A stretch of 64,000 nucleotides of DNA from the NCBI GenBank assembly GCA_035295745.1, contig DATGIL010000080.1, positions 1 to 64,000 on the forward strand, read 5' to 3'. The notes under the pieces were generated by a model. It saw nothing but the letters and a program-made list of their open reading frames with translations, did no database searches and had not been told where the DNA came from. Below, piece after piece: positions 25,433-34,089 of this stretch. Every line of letters starts with the position of its first letter. Positions within the stretch are counted from its first letter, which is position 1. The position numbers were made by a program, and so were the translations under genes. The DNA is from JAIQFL01 sp035295745 (GTDB lineage Bacteria > Acidobacteriota > Terriglobia > Bryobacterales > Bryobacteraceae).

Positions 25433-25900
25433 GTGACATCCCGCGATCTCTCCGTCTCCGACTACCAAGCCTTGGCCGGCCTGCGTTTTCAGATCCGGTG
25501 CTTTCTGCGGTTTAGCGAAACCGCGGCTCGCGCGGAGGGTCTGGAGCCCCAGCAGCACCAACTGTTACTCGCGATTCGCGCCATGGACCAACAGGGCGGA
25601 CCCACTATCGGTCATTTAGCCGACCACTTACTCATTCAGCACCACAGCGCGGTCGGTTTGATCGATCGGTTGGCCTCTCACGGACTGGTGGAGCGCGCCC
25701 GCAGTGAGGCGGACCGCCGCCAGGTTCGAATCCGTTTGACTGTCGAGGGTGAAGAGAAATTGAGGCGGCTGACGGCAGAGCACCGTTCGGAATTGCGAAA
25801 TTCCGGGCCGCTTCTGGTGGCCACATTGGGCGCATTGTTGGAGGGTCTTTCCAAAACTGAGGAGGGCAATGTTTCCGAAACTGAAGACTGCCGTGCATAG
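25433..25900 (+). CDS. MarR family transcriptional regulator
   Basis: The 155-residue protein starts at GTG with AGGAAGGG about 8 nt upstream. It has the MarR winged helix: helix pair around GPTIGHLADHLLIQHHSAVG, recognition helix HSAVGLIDRLASHGL, and wing residues RARSEADRRQVRIRLT, the classic DxR signature. Dimerisation helices are at both ends. A perfect 17-bp palindrome sits just upstream. The gene overlaps the following ClC gene by 32 bp, implying translational coupling and probable control of chloride transport. Confidence 0.9.
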   Translation: MTSRDLSVSDYQALAGLRFQIRCFLRFSETAARAEGLEPQQHQLLLAIRAMDQQGGPTIGHLADHLLIQHHSAVGLIDRLASHGLVERARSEADRRQVRIRLTVEGEEKLRRLTAEHRSELRNSGPLLVATLGALLEGLSKTEEGNVSETEDCRA

Positions 25901-27701
25901 AATGTCGAAACCGGCGCAAGCGGTGGGACCCGCGCATCTGGGTGACTTCACGATCACTCCCCGAGTGCTTTCCATTTCGTGTCTCGCGATTGGGATCGGG
26001 TTCATCAGTTCGTACGTGGCGTATGTCCTGTTGAAATTGATCGGGCTCTTCACCAATCTCTTCTTCTTTCACCGGTGGAGCACCGCCATGGTTTCTCCCG
26101 CCGACAATCACCTGGGAGTGTGGGAAGTGGCAGTGCCGGTGGTTGGCGCGCTGGTGATCGGGTTGATGGCGCGATACGGGTCGGACCGCATTCGCGGCCA
26201 CGGCATTCCGGAAGCCATCGAAGCGATTCTGATCAATGGCAGCAAAGTGGAACCCAAGGTGGCCATATTGAAGCCGCTTTCGAGCGCGATCTCGATCGGC
26301 TCGGGCGGTCCGTTCGGCGCAGAGGGGCCAATCATCATGACTGGGGGAGCCATCGGATCGATGATTGCGCAGCTTTTTCGCCTTACCAGCACCGAGCGCA
26401 AGACGCTGCTGGTGGCGGGCGCCGCGGCCGGCATGTCGGCGACTTTCGCCTCGCCGGTGGCGGCGGTGCTTCTGGCTGTGGAACTTCTGCTGTTCGAATG
26501 GAAGCCGCGCAGCCTGATTCCCGTGGCCTTGGCCAGCGTGACCGCGGGTGCGGCGCGCCGTTACATCCTGGGCTTGGGACCGTTGTTTCCGGTTCCGGCG
26601 CACCCAGTCTTCATCGGTCCGCAAGGGCTGGCAGGATGCGTCGTAGCCGGGATCCTGGCGGGCGCACTTTCGGCATTGCTCACGGTTTCGGTGTACGCCG
26701 CAGAGGATCTTTTCGGCAAACTGCCGATTCACTGGATGTGGTGGCCTGCCTTGGGCGGACTGGCGATCGGCTTGGGCGGGCTGATCTTTCCGCAGGCATT
26801 GGGGGTTGGTTACGACACGATTGGCGCTCTGCTGCAAGGTGATGTTCCACGGAATCTGATCCTGGGAATTCTGCTGGTGAAATCCGCAATCTGGGCGATC
26901 TCGCTGGGCTCCGGGACGTCGGGAGGCGTATTGGCGCCGCTCTTGATGATGGGCGGAGCGTTGGGCGGACTGGAGGCTATGGTCCTGCCGCACGAAGGTG
27001 CGGGGTTCTGGCCGCTGGTGAGCATGGGCGCAATTCTCGGCGGGACGATGCGTTCTCCTTTCACCGGTGTAGTGTTTGCGCTGGAGCTGACTCACGACGT
27101 CAACATGCTGCTACCGCTCCTGCTGGCGGTCACGATCGCGCATGGCTTCACGGTGCTGACGCTGCGGCGTTCCATCCTCACGGAAAAGGTAGCGCGGCGC
27201 GGCTATCATTTGAGCCGTGAGTATACAGTGGATCCGCTGGAGATTCTATTCGTGCGGGAAGTGATGCGCACCAATGTCGTGGCGCTGCCGGCGACAATGT
27301 CCACGGCCGAGTTGGCGGCCTCGCTGCAGTCGAACCATCATCGGCGCGGGCAGTGGCTCTACCCTGTGATCGATGCCGATCAGACCTTGCGGGGCGTGAT
27401 CACGCGCAATGCCCTGCAGCACTTGCAGCGTGATGGGGGCTCACCGGACCGGCCGCTTGCAGACGTTGCCAATCGCGAGCCGCTGGTGGCGTACGCCGGA
27501 GAACCTTTGCGGGTGGTGGTGAATCGAATGGCCGAAAGCGGGCTGACCCGCTTTCCGGTTTTAGAACGGGGAGACTCCAGGAAGTTGGTCGGAATGGTAT
27601 CGCTCGACGATCTGCTGCATGCGCGCACGCGCTCGATCCAGGAAGAGTCGCAGCGCGAACGCGTGCTCCGGCTGCGTGTTCCATTTGCTGTTCGTGAGTG
27701 A
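25869..27701 (+). CDS. ClC-family chloride channel or transporter with C-terminal CBS pair
   Basis: The 610-residue membrane protein starts at an ATG with GAGGAGGG 3-10 nt upstream, inside the MarR gene. ClC selectivity segments are visible: GSGGPFGAEGP (about 144-154, containing the gating glutamate) and GSGTSGGVLAP (about 355). Two CBS domains occupy about 460-600 and may sense adenine nucleotides. Whether it is a channel or a Cl-/H+ antiporter cannot be settled from sequence alone. A second ClC gene is present at 35190-36932. Confidence 0.92.
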   Translation: MFPKLKTAVHRMSKPAQAVGPAHLGDFTITPRVLSISCLAIGIGFISSYVAYVLLKLIGLFTNLFFFHRWSTAMVSPADNHLGVWEVAVPVVGALVIGLMARYGSDRIRGHGIPEAIEAILINGSKVEPKVAILKPLSSAISIGSGGPFGAEGPIIMTGGAIGSMIAQLFRLTSTERKTLLVAGAAAGMSATFASPVAAVLLAVELLLFEWKPRSLIPVALASVTAGAARRYILGLGPLFPVPAHPVFIGPQGLAGCVVAGILAGALSALLTVSVYAAEDLFGKLPIHWMWWPALGGLAIGLGGLIFPQALGVGYDTIGALLQGDVPRNLILGILLVKSAIWAISLGSGTSGGVLAPLLMMGGALGGLEAMVLPHEGAGFWPLVSMGAILGGTMRSPFTGVVFALELTHDVNMLLPLLLAVTIAHGFTVLTLRRSILTEKVARRGYHLSREYTVDPLEILFVREVMRTNVVALPATMSTAELAASLQSNHHRRGQWLYPVIDADQTLRGVITRNALQHLQRDGGSPDRPLADVANREPLVAYAGEPLRVVVNRMAESGLTRFPVLERGDSRKLVGMVSLDDLLHARTRSIQEESQRERVLRLRVPFAVRE

Positions 27702-27720
27702 CCAGGTTTCGAAGAAGAAG

Positions 27721-27989
27721 ACCACTCCCTCACGGTCGCGGCTCGTAAGTTCGCGATACGGGCGACTGCGAGGCGCGCGCGTGAGCAAGCGACCTTGACT
27801 GCTTCGCGGCGTGGCGGCAACGCTCCCTCACGGTCGCGGCTCGTAAGTTCGCGATACGGGCGCTTGCGAGCCGCGCGCGTGAGCAAGCGACCTTGACTGC
27901 TTCGCGGCGTGGTGGCAACGCTCCCTCACGGTCGCGGCTCGTAAGTTCGCGATACGGGCGCTTGCGAGCCGCGCGCGTGAGCAAGCGAT
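27721..27989. repeat. 98-bp tandem repeat, 2.7 copies
   Basis: Units start at 27725, 27823 and 27921 (CTCCCTCACGGTCGCGGCTC) with an exact period of 98 bp and very few differences. The third unit is cut after about 68 bp. The inner sequence has inverted, GC-rich segments. Fragments of the same family recur at 414-436 and 63391-63407. The stretch 27990-28172 downstream contains degraded short repeats (CAGAGAGTCG twice) and no gene. The ORFs in both strands here are repeat artefacts. Confidence 0.9.
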
Positions 27990-28172
27990 GTCCCATCGCT
28001 ACGTTGGGCAGTCGGATTTTCCCAGCTCATGGCATGGCTCGTCATCAGAGAGTCGGGGGCGCAGCGGGAGTTACGGGCATGTCAACGAGGCGCGCCCGTG
28101 TCAGAGAGTCGCGGGCGCTTCAGGAATTCGCGGGCGTGTCCGCAATCCGTGTGCGGCGACAAGTGACGGCCA

Positions 28173-28880
28173 CTAGGTGCGCACACGCAGACGCCACGCG
28201 ATGAAGACCAGAAGTGAACCGATAAACAGCAGTGCCAGGGTGCCGGGTTCGGGCACGACGGAGAACTCCGTCACTAAACCTTCGGTGTCGTTTACCGAAG
28301 CAGTCGGGGAGCCGATGTCGCCGTGAACGCGCGAGACGGAATCTCCGAAATCGAACTCGGAGTCGAAGCCGCCTGCCAGGCCGGAGGGAGTTCCCGAGTT
28401 GTTCTTCACATCCAGCAGCAGATTTCCGTTGCCAGGGTTGTAGAAGAACGGAGTCATAAAATTGATGACGATATCGAAATCCTTCGGTCCTCCGGCGGGA
28501 CCGGTATTCGCACTCGACAACGTCAAGGGGCCACTATAGACGACTGTGTTATCGGGCCCGACGTTATCGGCGAAGGTATCGCTCAATGCATCGGGGGCCG
28601 CCTGCGTGGTCGACAGGTCGATCTCAATATTGGCAATCGATAGCGAGAACATCTCACCCAGGGGGCCATCCGGTCGAAAAGCGATCGAATCGATCAACCC
28701 GGCACCGGGAAACTGGTCGGCGGCGTACACCTGCTGGTAGCGCATGGGGTCGATGCTGTCGAACGGGAAGTTGTTGTTAGCATTTCCTTCCGTATTGGCA
28801 AGAGAATTGGGGACCACCACGGATGCTTGCGACACGGCGGCACAACTGAGAAACAGTACGAGGGAACACAGGTAGCGCAT
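28173..28880 (-). CDS. PEP-CTERM sorting domain protein
   Basis: The 235-residue exported protein has a signal peptide (CSLVLFLSCAAVSQAS). The C-terminus is a PEP-CTERM tag: VPEPGT at about 211, a hydrophobic helix (LALLFIGSLLVFIAW) and a basic tail RLRVRT. Such proteins are processed by exosortase and linked to envelope or exopolysaccharide production. The middle is beta-rich and resembles PEP-CTERM proteins with a choice-of-anchor fold; no enzymatic motif is visible. The exosortase is not in the window. Confidence 0.88.
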   Translation of the reverse strand: MRYLCSLVLFLSCAAVSQASVVVPNSLANTEGNANNNFPFDSIDPMRYQQVYAADQFPGAGLIDSIAFRPDGPLGEMFSLSIANIEIDLSTTQAAPDALSDTFADNVGPDNTVVYSGPLTLSSANTGPAGGPKDFDIVINFMTPFFYNPGNGNLLLDVKNNSGTPSGLAGGFDSEFDFGDSVSRVHGDIGSPTASVNDTEGLVTEFSVVPEPGTLALLFIGSLLVFIAWRLRVRT

Positions 28881-29182
28881 ATTCTTTTCTTCACTCCGGC
28901 GGCCAGTCGAGTGGCAAGCCTAGGTGAAAGTAACATTTTCGGCTTTGAGGTAACTGTACAAAAGTGACCAGGGAAAGTACGGGCGCGGCGGCCGTGGTGC
29001 GATTACTCCCGCACTGGGCTTCGGGTTTGTGATCTAACACGAACTTAAGCTGCGCACGAGTCCCTGAACGCGTAGCTTTCGAGCAAATCTAGTGCAAGAT
29101 GGTAATCGACCGTACGTAAGCCTGACGTGCCGGACCACCTCGAGGTCGCGAGATCACCGACTTGGTCCCAAGTTCTATGGGA
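28881..29182. other. Intergenic region with no recognisable gene
   Basis: About 300 bp lie between two minus-strand genes. No open frame with coding character, strong palindrome or known RNA was seen. It probably holds the promoter of the PEP-CTERM gene and the 3' end of the CHAT operon. Confidence 0.6.
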
Positions 29183-29554
29183 TTACTCAGAAGCCGCCAA
29201 TAGAGGGAACACGTCGCGTTCCTCTTCGATGATGTTGTGCTGTGCGATGGCGAGAAACCGGCGCGCCAGTGCCAACATGTCACGATCGTGTCCCTCGATC
29301 CTCGCTTCCTCGAATCTTTGTGCGGCCTCACACGCCTCTTCGTGCTGGGCGACCATCTTCGCCGCCAATTGCGGCTCATGACGCGCGAAATCGCGCAGCA
29401 ATGGCTCCTCGCCGAGATAGTGCTCGCGCGCGAGGCTGGCGGCCGATGTCAGAGTCCCGGCGATGTCTGCCTTCGTGGCAATCGCAGTTTCCAGGGCGTC
29501 GAGATGGCGCTCCAGAATCCGGTGATCCCGGCACGACGCAACGCTATCGTACAT
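29183..29554 (-). CDS. Hemerythrin-like HHE domain protein
   Basis: The 123-residue helical protein has residues spaced as in the hemerythrin fold: HRILERHLDALE (11-22), HYLGEEPLL (about 45), QHEEACEAA (about 70) and AQHNIIEEERDVF (about 104-116). These would form a di-iron site that binds O2, NO or reactive oxygen species. It starts inside the end of the TPR-CHAT gene (11-bp overlap), so it is the last gene of that operon and may supply a redox or gas signal. The role is inferred. Confidence 0.72.
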   Translation of the reverse strand: MYDSVASCRDHRILERHLDALETAIATKADIAGTLTSAASLAREHYLGEEPLLRDFARHEPQLAAKMVAQHEEACEAAQRFEEARIEGHDRDMLALARRFLAIAQHNIIEEERDVFPLLAASE

Positions 29555-32021
29555 AGACTTGGAAGGGCGCCCAGTAATAGGGCTTGTGCCGGGCGTCGTG
29601 CGAGTGGAGGAACTGCAGCTTCACCTCACGCAATGCCTTCGCTGGATCCATTCCCTTCGCCACTCGTTGATACAGCGGTTGCATGAAGAGGGCGGTGGAT
29701 CGATCACTGACATCCCAAAGTGAAGCCACTACGTTGCGAGCACCTGCGCTGAGAAAGGCAGAGGCAAATCCGACCAAACCTTCGCCGGCGTAGGTGCGTG
29801 CGCCCGCACTGCTGCAGGCTGAAATGGTGACCAAGTCGGCAGAGAGCGGGATCTCCTGGACCTCGCGTGCGTACAACTTGGACGATTCGGCGCCCTGCGA
29901 AAGAAGGACAGCGGAGTCGAAGGGGCTATCCCGATTGGCTACCGCATGCGCGGCGAAGTGGATTGCGCCAAACTGGAACGGCTTGGCAGCGCGATATCCT
30001 TCGGGCTTGGCGTTCTCGCCGATTCTGACAGTGGCATTCTTGCCGTATAGTTCGGCGATCCCGTTAATCTCGTTGTGTGCGTTCGGCAATTGGGCCGTGG
30101 CGTTCAGCGCAGGATCCCCAATCAGCAGAATCGAACGACTGGCGCCAGCGGTTGGGCGCCGCTGGCGCAAGAGGGCGAGGGACGGAGCGACAGTCACGAT
30201 TGCATCTTCAATCCAATATTTGCCCGTAGGCGCGATCAGGGTCTCGAAATTCAGTTGGTGCAGGCAGCCATCGGGAACCACTACAACGCGAGATCCGGGC
30301 AGGAGGAGTTTTTGCGCGGGCGCGACCAGAAGCTCATAAAGTCTGCGCGCGAGCGACTCGTCGGCATTTTCGTCCGTGACGCTTTTCGAATACCGTTCCA
30401 CCATTTCGCGAATATGGTCTTCCCGGCCCAGAGGAATTGCCTGCGAGTCATTTGCGGTAGTGACCCAAAGGTATGACTGTGACGGCGCGAGCCAGTACGA
30501 AAGCAAGACCGACCCCGTGCGGCGCGCCACGGATGAGAAATCCTCCCCTTCGGAACCGGTTCCCAACTTCTCGGCAAGCAGGCGGGCACGGCGCGATTCG
30601 ACGAATTCCAGGGCGTCTCGCTTGCGGCCCTGGGCCATCAGAAAGTCGACATACTCATGGTTGAAGTGGGTCAGACGGCTGGGAAACGTCAATTTGGATT
30701 GGCTGTTGAGGAGCGTCGACCAAGAATCGTCCAAAATGCCGATGGCCGCGCGATATTCCCGCTCTGCACGCTCCGGGTCGCCCTTCCGGTCGTATAGCTC
30801 GGCGAGCCCCTCGTGGATTTCCCATTGCCGGTCCGGGTCGTCGGGATCGGATTTGAGAGCATCCACCAGGTATTGTTCCGAGGCATCATAGTTGTTCTTA
30901 TCGAGAGAGATTTGGGCCGCGTTGAGCAAAGGGAGGACGTTTACGACGGAACTGTTGAGCCTTGACTGCAACTCGAGGGCCTGGCGGTTATACGAGTCGG
31001 CAGACCGGAAATCGCCGATTGCGAGGTAAGTCGAAGCGATATTAGTCAACCAGAGCGCCTTTGCCGCTTGCAGATGGTGACTCTCCGCGAGGGTGAGAGC
31101 CCGCCGGTAGTTCGAGAGGGCGCCTTGATAATCCTGGCGGGAATAACGGGCGCTCCCCAGGTTACCCACAGCGATCTGTTGATCGTCCCACAGCCCTAGC
31201 TTCTCGAAACGAGGCTCGGACTCGGAAAAGTATTTCTCTGCTCTTTCAAAATCTCCCAAACGGTAATAGCACCATCCCATGTTATCGATGGTCTTAGCCG
31301 TGGCTCGGAGGTTGTTAGAGTCCTCGGAGACTTGACGCGACTGCTCGAACCAGAGCAAAGCCTCGTCATAGCGATAGCTTCTCAACATCAGGTAACCCAG
31401 CGTGCCCAATACGGCAGATTGCCAATATGGGTCGTGGCGCCGTTCGGTTATGGCTGCCGCTTCCCGCAACTCCGATTCCGAAAGTTCGAATTTGCCGGAT
31501 TCCACGAGAAGGGGGGCACGTCTCACTTCGATTTCGGGGAGGAGGTCTTCCAAGGACAAGGCCCTGCTCCTTCGCAGGGCCACGTCCAGTAGTCCAATTG
31601 CCTCGACATTGTTGCGGGCGATCTGCGCGCGGTCTTTCAACAAGCGCACTTCGAGGTGATCCCGGTCGGGGACGCTTGAAGAGGGAGACGACTGCAGTCC
31701 TGGAAGAGCCGCCTGAATGTCGCCGCGCGCCAGCGAAATCTCAGCATGCAGCAACAGAAAATTCCAATACCAAGCGGTTTCCGGGGAGTTGCGCCACGCC
31801 GCCGCACCGGCCTCGGCTTTTTTCAGAGCCTCGGAAAAATTGCCCGCCTTAAAAGCGGATTCAGCCTGAGCGTAGACGGCCGCGGGATTGCGGTGTGCCT
31901 CACCGGCGCAACCGGTCCACACCAGGAGACCCAGGAGTAAAAACGCAAAGACCTTATGGGTACGTGTGCCCGTTGCCTCCGACGTCGCCGAAATTTCCAT
32001 CGCCTTCCACTTCGCAGCCAA
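29544..32021 (-). CDS. TPR-CHAT protein (caspase-like protease) with N-terminal membrane anchor
   Basis: The 825-residue protein has an N-terminal hydrophobic segment (VFAFLLLGLLVWTGC, 24-38; an imperfect lipobox with C38, otherwise a signal anchor). Tetratricopeptide repeats cover about 45-430. The C-terminal CHAT domain, a caspase-HetF-type cysteine protease fold, has the predicted dyad H692 (HFAAHA) and C736 (ISACSSA) and the usual SLWDV segment. It overlaps the unknown gene upstream by 68 bp (or 47 bp if ATG 32000 is used) and the hemerythrin-like gene by 11 bp. Sigma and anti-sigma genes precede it in the same run. In type III-E CRISPR, TPR-CHAT proteases cut a partner that restrains an ECF sigma factor, so the context is suggestive. 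Confidence 0.9.
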   Translation of the reverse strand: MAAKWKAMEISATSEATGTRTHKVFAFLLLGLLVWTGCAGEAHRNPAAVYAQAESAFKAGNFSEALKKAEAGAAAWRNSPETAWYWNFLLLHAEISLARGDIQAALPGLQSSPSSSVPDRDHLEVRLLKDRAQIARNNVEAIGLLDVALRRSRALSLEDLLPEIEVRRAPLLVESGKFELSESELREAAAITERRHDPYWQSAVLGTLGYLMLRSYRYDEALLWFEQSRQVSEDSNNLRATAKTIDNMGWCYYRLGDFERAEKYFSESEPRFEKLGLWDDQQIAVGNLGSARYSRQDYQGALSNYRRALTLAESHHLQAAKALWLTNIASTYLAIGDFRSADSYNRQALELQSRLNSSVVNVLPLLNAAQISLDKNNYDASEQYLVDALKSDPDDPDRQWEIHEGLAELYDRKGDPERAEREYRAAIGILDDSWSTLLNSQSKLTFPSRLTHFNHEYVDFLMAQGRKRDALEFVESRRARLLAEKLGTGSEGEDFSSVARRTGSVLLSYWLAPSQSYLWVTTANDSQAIPLGREDHIREMVERYSKSVTDENADESLARRLYELLVAPAQKLLLPGSRVVVVPDGCLHQLNFETLIAPTGKYWIEDAIVTVAPSLALLRQRRPTAGASRSILLIGDPALNATAQLPNAHNEINGIAELYGKNATVRIGENAKPEGYRAAKPFQFGAIHFAAHAVANRDSPFDSAVLLSQGAESSKLYAREVQEIPLSADLVTISACSSAGARTYAGEGLVGFASAFLSAGARNVVASLWDVSDRSTALFMQPLYQRVAKGMDPAKALREVKLQFLHSHDARHKPYYWAPFQVYVR

Positions 32022-32730
32022 ACTCCACGCGCAGCATCACCAGCCTGCGCTCCGCGCTGGAAATCATTATCTCACCCAGATGGATTGAGCCGAAGTCGGG
32101 AAACTGGATCACATTTTCCGGTAGTTCGCTTTTGCCCCACTTCACGTGTTTCACGATCGACGTGTAGATCCGTTGGCCGTCAGCGGAGATCCGGTACGGT
32201 TTGCGGCTCAAACACCCGGTAGCCGCTTTCGAATGTGTGTCCCATTCCGTCAAAATACCGTTATCCAGCTCAAAATCGACTAATTGCCCGCCCACTTTGA
32301 GGTTTTCAAAATAGCTTCCCAAAGTCTGGAAAGTAGCCTCGCGGCCATCTTCGAAATGGTGGGAAGCGAAACGGGCCACCAGCCGGTCGCAGGTAACAAC
32401 ACTGTGGATGTTCAACCCCTGGATCTCAGTGGTTACCAGCGAATTCCAGGAACCGACCAGGCGAGGATCATCTTCGCGCGTATCCAACGGCAGGTCTGCG
32501 AGGCTCGCGGGGGGCCGATAGGATCCGAGAGTCTGGCTGTAGGCCGTTCGGAACCTTACTATGTTGCGATGATTGAAGTTTTCGGTAAACCCGGTGCTTT
32601 TCCCGCCGTGGAGCGCCATGGCGCAACTGGCCTGCGCTTCCATGTGCTCCGCGTGCGGTTTGGTGAAGGTCCCGGCTGCCCCAACAGCATGGGCTTTGTA
32701 GAGGAATCGTGTGCTTTGCTGCCTGAACAT
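31954..32730 (-). CDS. Unknown protein between anti-sigma factor and TPR-CHAT protease
   Basis: I do not recognise this 258-residue protein. It has no signal peptide or membrane segment. The sequence suggests a beta-rich fold with conserved-looking aromatic and glycine turns (GSWNSLVTTEIQGLNIHSVV in the centre) and a glycine/asparagine-rich end. It starts 11 bp after the anti-sigma gene and overlaps the CHAT gene. By position it could be a substrate or regulator of the CHAT protease, but nothing in the sequence proves this. Confidence 0.75.
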   Translation of the reverse strand: MFRQQSTRFLYKAHAVGAAGTFTKPHAEHMEAQASCAMALHGGKSTGFTENFNHRNIVRFRTAYSQTLGSYRPPASLADLPLDTREDDPRLVGSWNSLVTTEIQGLNIHSVVTCDRLVARFASHHFEDGREATFQTLGSYFENLKVGGQLVDFELDNGILTEWDTHSKAATGCLSRKPYRISADGQRIYTSIVKHVKWGKSELPENVIQFPDFGSIHLGEIMISSAERRLVMLRVEFGCEVEGDGNFGDVGGNGHTYP

Positions 32731-32741
32731 GCGCTCTCCAT

Positions 32742-33413
32742 CTAGTGGATTTCAAATTTGTACTGGGCCAGAATCTCTCCGGCACCCCCATTGGAGGCAC
32801 CGCGGACCGAAACCGTGTAGGGACCCGGCGGGAAGTCCTCGCGTTGTAACTCGATCAGAGCCGGCTCGTCCGCCATCGGGGCCTCTACTATCGGCGATGC
32901 CATTACTCTACCGCCAGCGTCGGCGATTGTGCACTGGTAGGAAGCCTCTTTTTTATCGGAAATAATATCGAAGCGCAGGCTGACCAAACCGGAACCCTTT
33001 TGAATCTGGGCAACGTCGCCAACCCCTCGAGTGATATCTCGCAATCTGACCGATATGGCACCCTGGGCGATTGGCCGCGCGGCAATCTGCCGTCTGAGGC
33101 TTGGGATCTCGAACCCTGCCTGGTATGCGACCACGCCCATGAGGAGCACGGAGGCCGCCACCGGCACCAGGGACGGGAAGCTCCACGAGAGGAGGCGGCG
33201 GGGTTCGCGTGCGTGCGCAAATTGTTCGGGGTCGCGCAACAGTTCCCGGGCGTTGGCCCGGAACCGGGCGCCTTCCCGCACGTCGCGCGCACAGTCCGGA
33301 CAGATAAAGAAATGCTCTTCGAACTCGTTGCGCTCATCCTGGGGCATCTGCCCGAGTAGATATCGCTCGACAGCCTGAGTTTCCGCTGCGCGGTGGTGTT
33401 CCATTACGTCCAT
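32742..33413 (-). CDS. Membrane anti-sigma factor with zinc-finger N-domain
   Basis: The 223-residue protein has an anti-sigma zinc-binding motif H34-x3-C38-x2-C41 (HFFICPDC), one membrane segment (about 81-99) and a C-terminal domain of about 120 residues that would be periplasmic. It follows the sigma gene by 41 bp, the standard arrangement for a cognate pair. The ZAS domain would hold the sigma factor at the membrane; release would need proteolysis or a conformational signal. The nearby CHAT protease is a candidate for that. Confidence 0.9.
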   Translation of the reverse strand: MDVMEHHRAAETQAVERYLLGQMPQDERNEFEEHFFICPDCARDVREGARFRANARELLRDPEQFAHAREPRRLLSWSFPSLVPVAASVLLMGVVAYQAGFEIPSLRRQIAARPIAQGAISVRLRDITRGVGDVAQIQKGSGLVSLRFDIISDKKEASYQCTIADAGGRVMASPIVEAPMADEPALIELQREDFPPGPYTVSVRGASNGGAGEILAQYKFEIH

Positions 33414-33454
33414 TCCTGGTTAAAAGTGAACGGACGGTTCCGAACGTTTCGCTT

Positions 33455-34030
33455 TCATGACGTTTTTCTCGCCGATTGTGACTTACTTTTGTTCATAGCC
33501 TGACGAAACTGGGCTCGTGCACGGAACAGCAACACCCTCAGATAATTCTGATCCACCTTGAACTGTTGGCAAACCTCCTCATTGGAGCGCTCCTCCAGAA
33601 ACACCGCGGAAAGCAATTGCCGATTCTTAGGAGTCAGCTTGGCAAGCACCGCGCGCACTTGCACGGCCTCCTCGCGAGAGACCAACTCCTGTTCGCAATC
33701 GGCGCGCTCGTCGGCGGCTTCGGGGGCGCGTTCGTCCGTATAGGTGAGCCTCGACCCAGAGCGGCCGAATTCCAGCACCACGTTGTTGCAGACCGTGTTG
33801 ATGAACGCCCCGATCCGGTCAGGCTCGCGGATCGACTTACGCTGCAGGGCCTGAAATACCCGGAGAAAGGTCTCCTGGCGCACATCTTCGATAAAGCTCT
33901 TGGAGTATTGGCGCGCGCGCAGTTTGATGAGGATCAGTTCGCTGAAATACTGGTTGAAATGTCGTTCGATCTCCGGGTCACCGGCGGCCAAGCGTTCAAG
34001 ATACGCTGCATCGAAGCTGTAGAATTCCAC
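33455..34030 (-). CDS. ECF-type RNA polymerase sigma factor
   Basis: The 191-residue protein has sigma region 2 (about 25-95, FIEDVRQETFLRVFQALQRK) and region 4 (about 130-180, LTPKNRQLLSAVFLEERSNE, helix-turn-helix VCQQFKVDQNYLRVLLFRAR), with no region 3 or C-terminal extension. It directs RNA polymerase to a specific set of promoters under control of the adjacent anti-sigma factor. The target promoters are not identified; the operon itself is a likely target. The TPR gene ends 59 bp upstream. Confidence 0.92.
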   Translation of the reverse strand: MEFYSFDAAYLERLAAGDPEIERHFNQYFSELILIKLRARQYSKSFIEDVRQETFLRVFQALQRKSIREPDRIGAFINTVCNNVVLEFGRSGSRLTYTDERAPEAADERADCEQELVSREEAVQVRAVLAKLTPKNRQLLSAVFLEERSNEEVCQQFKVDQNYLRVLLFRARAQFRQAMNKSKSQSARKTS

Positions 34031-34089
34031 ACTGATCCGATCCTGCCAGTATAACGAGGTATCGCATATTTTAGCTCGACTAAAGCGTT

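Noticed and set aside
25632..27095. 487-residue minus-strand ORF
   Set aside because: It is the antisense shadow of MarR and ClC, with high Arg/His/Gln composition and no domain.
27721..28000. Several ORFs on both strands encoding RKRPYRELTSRDREG-like repeats
   Set aside because: They are translations of the 98-bp tandem repeat.
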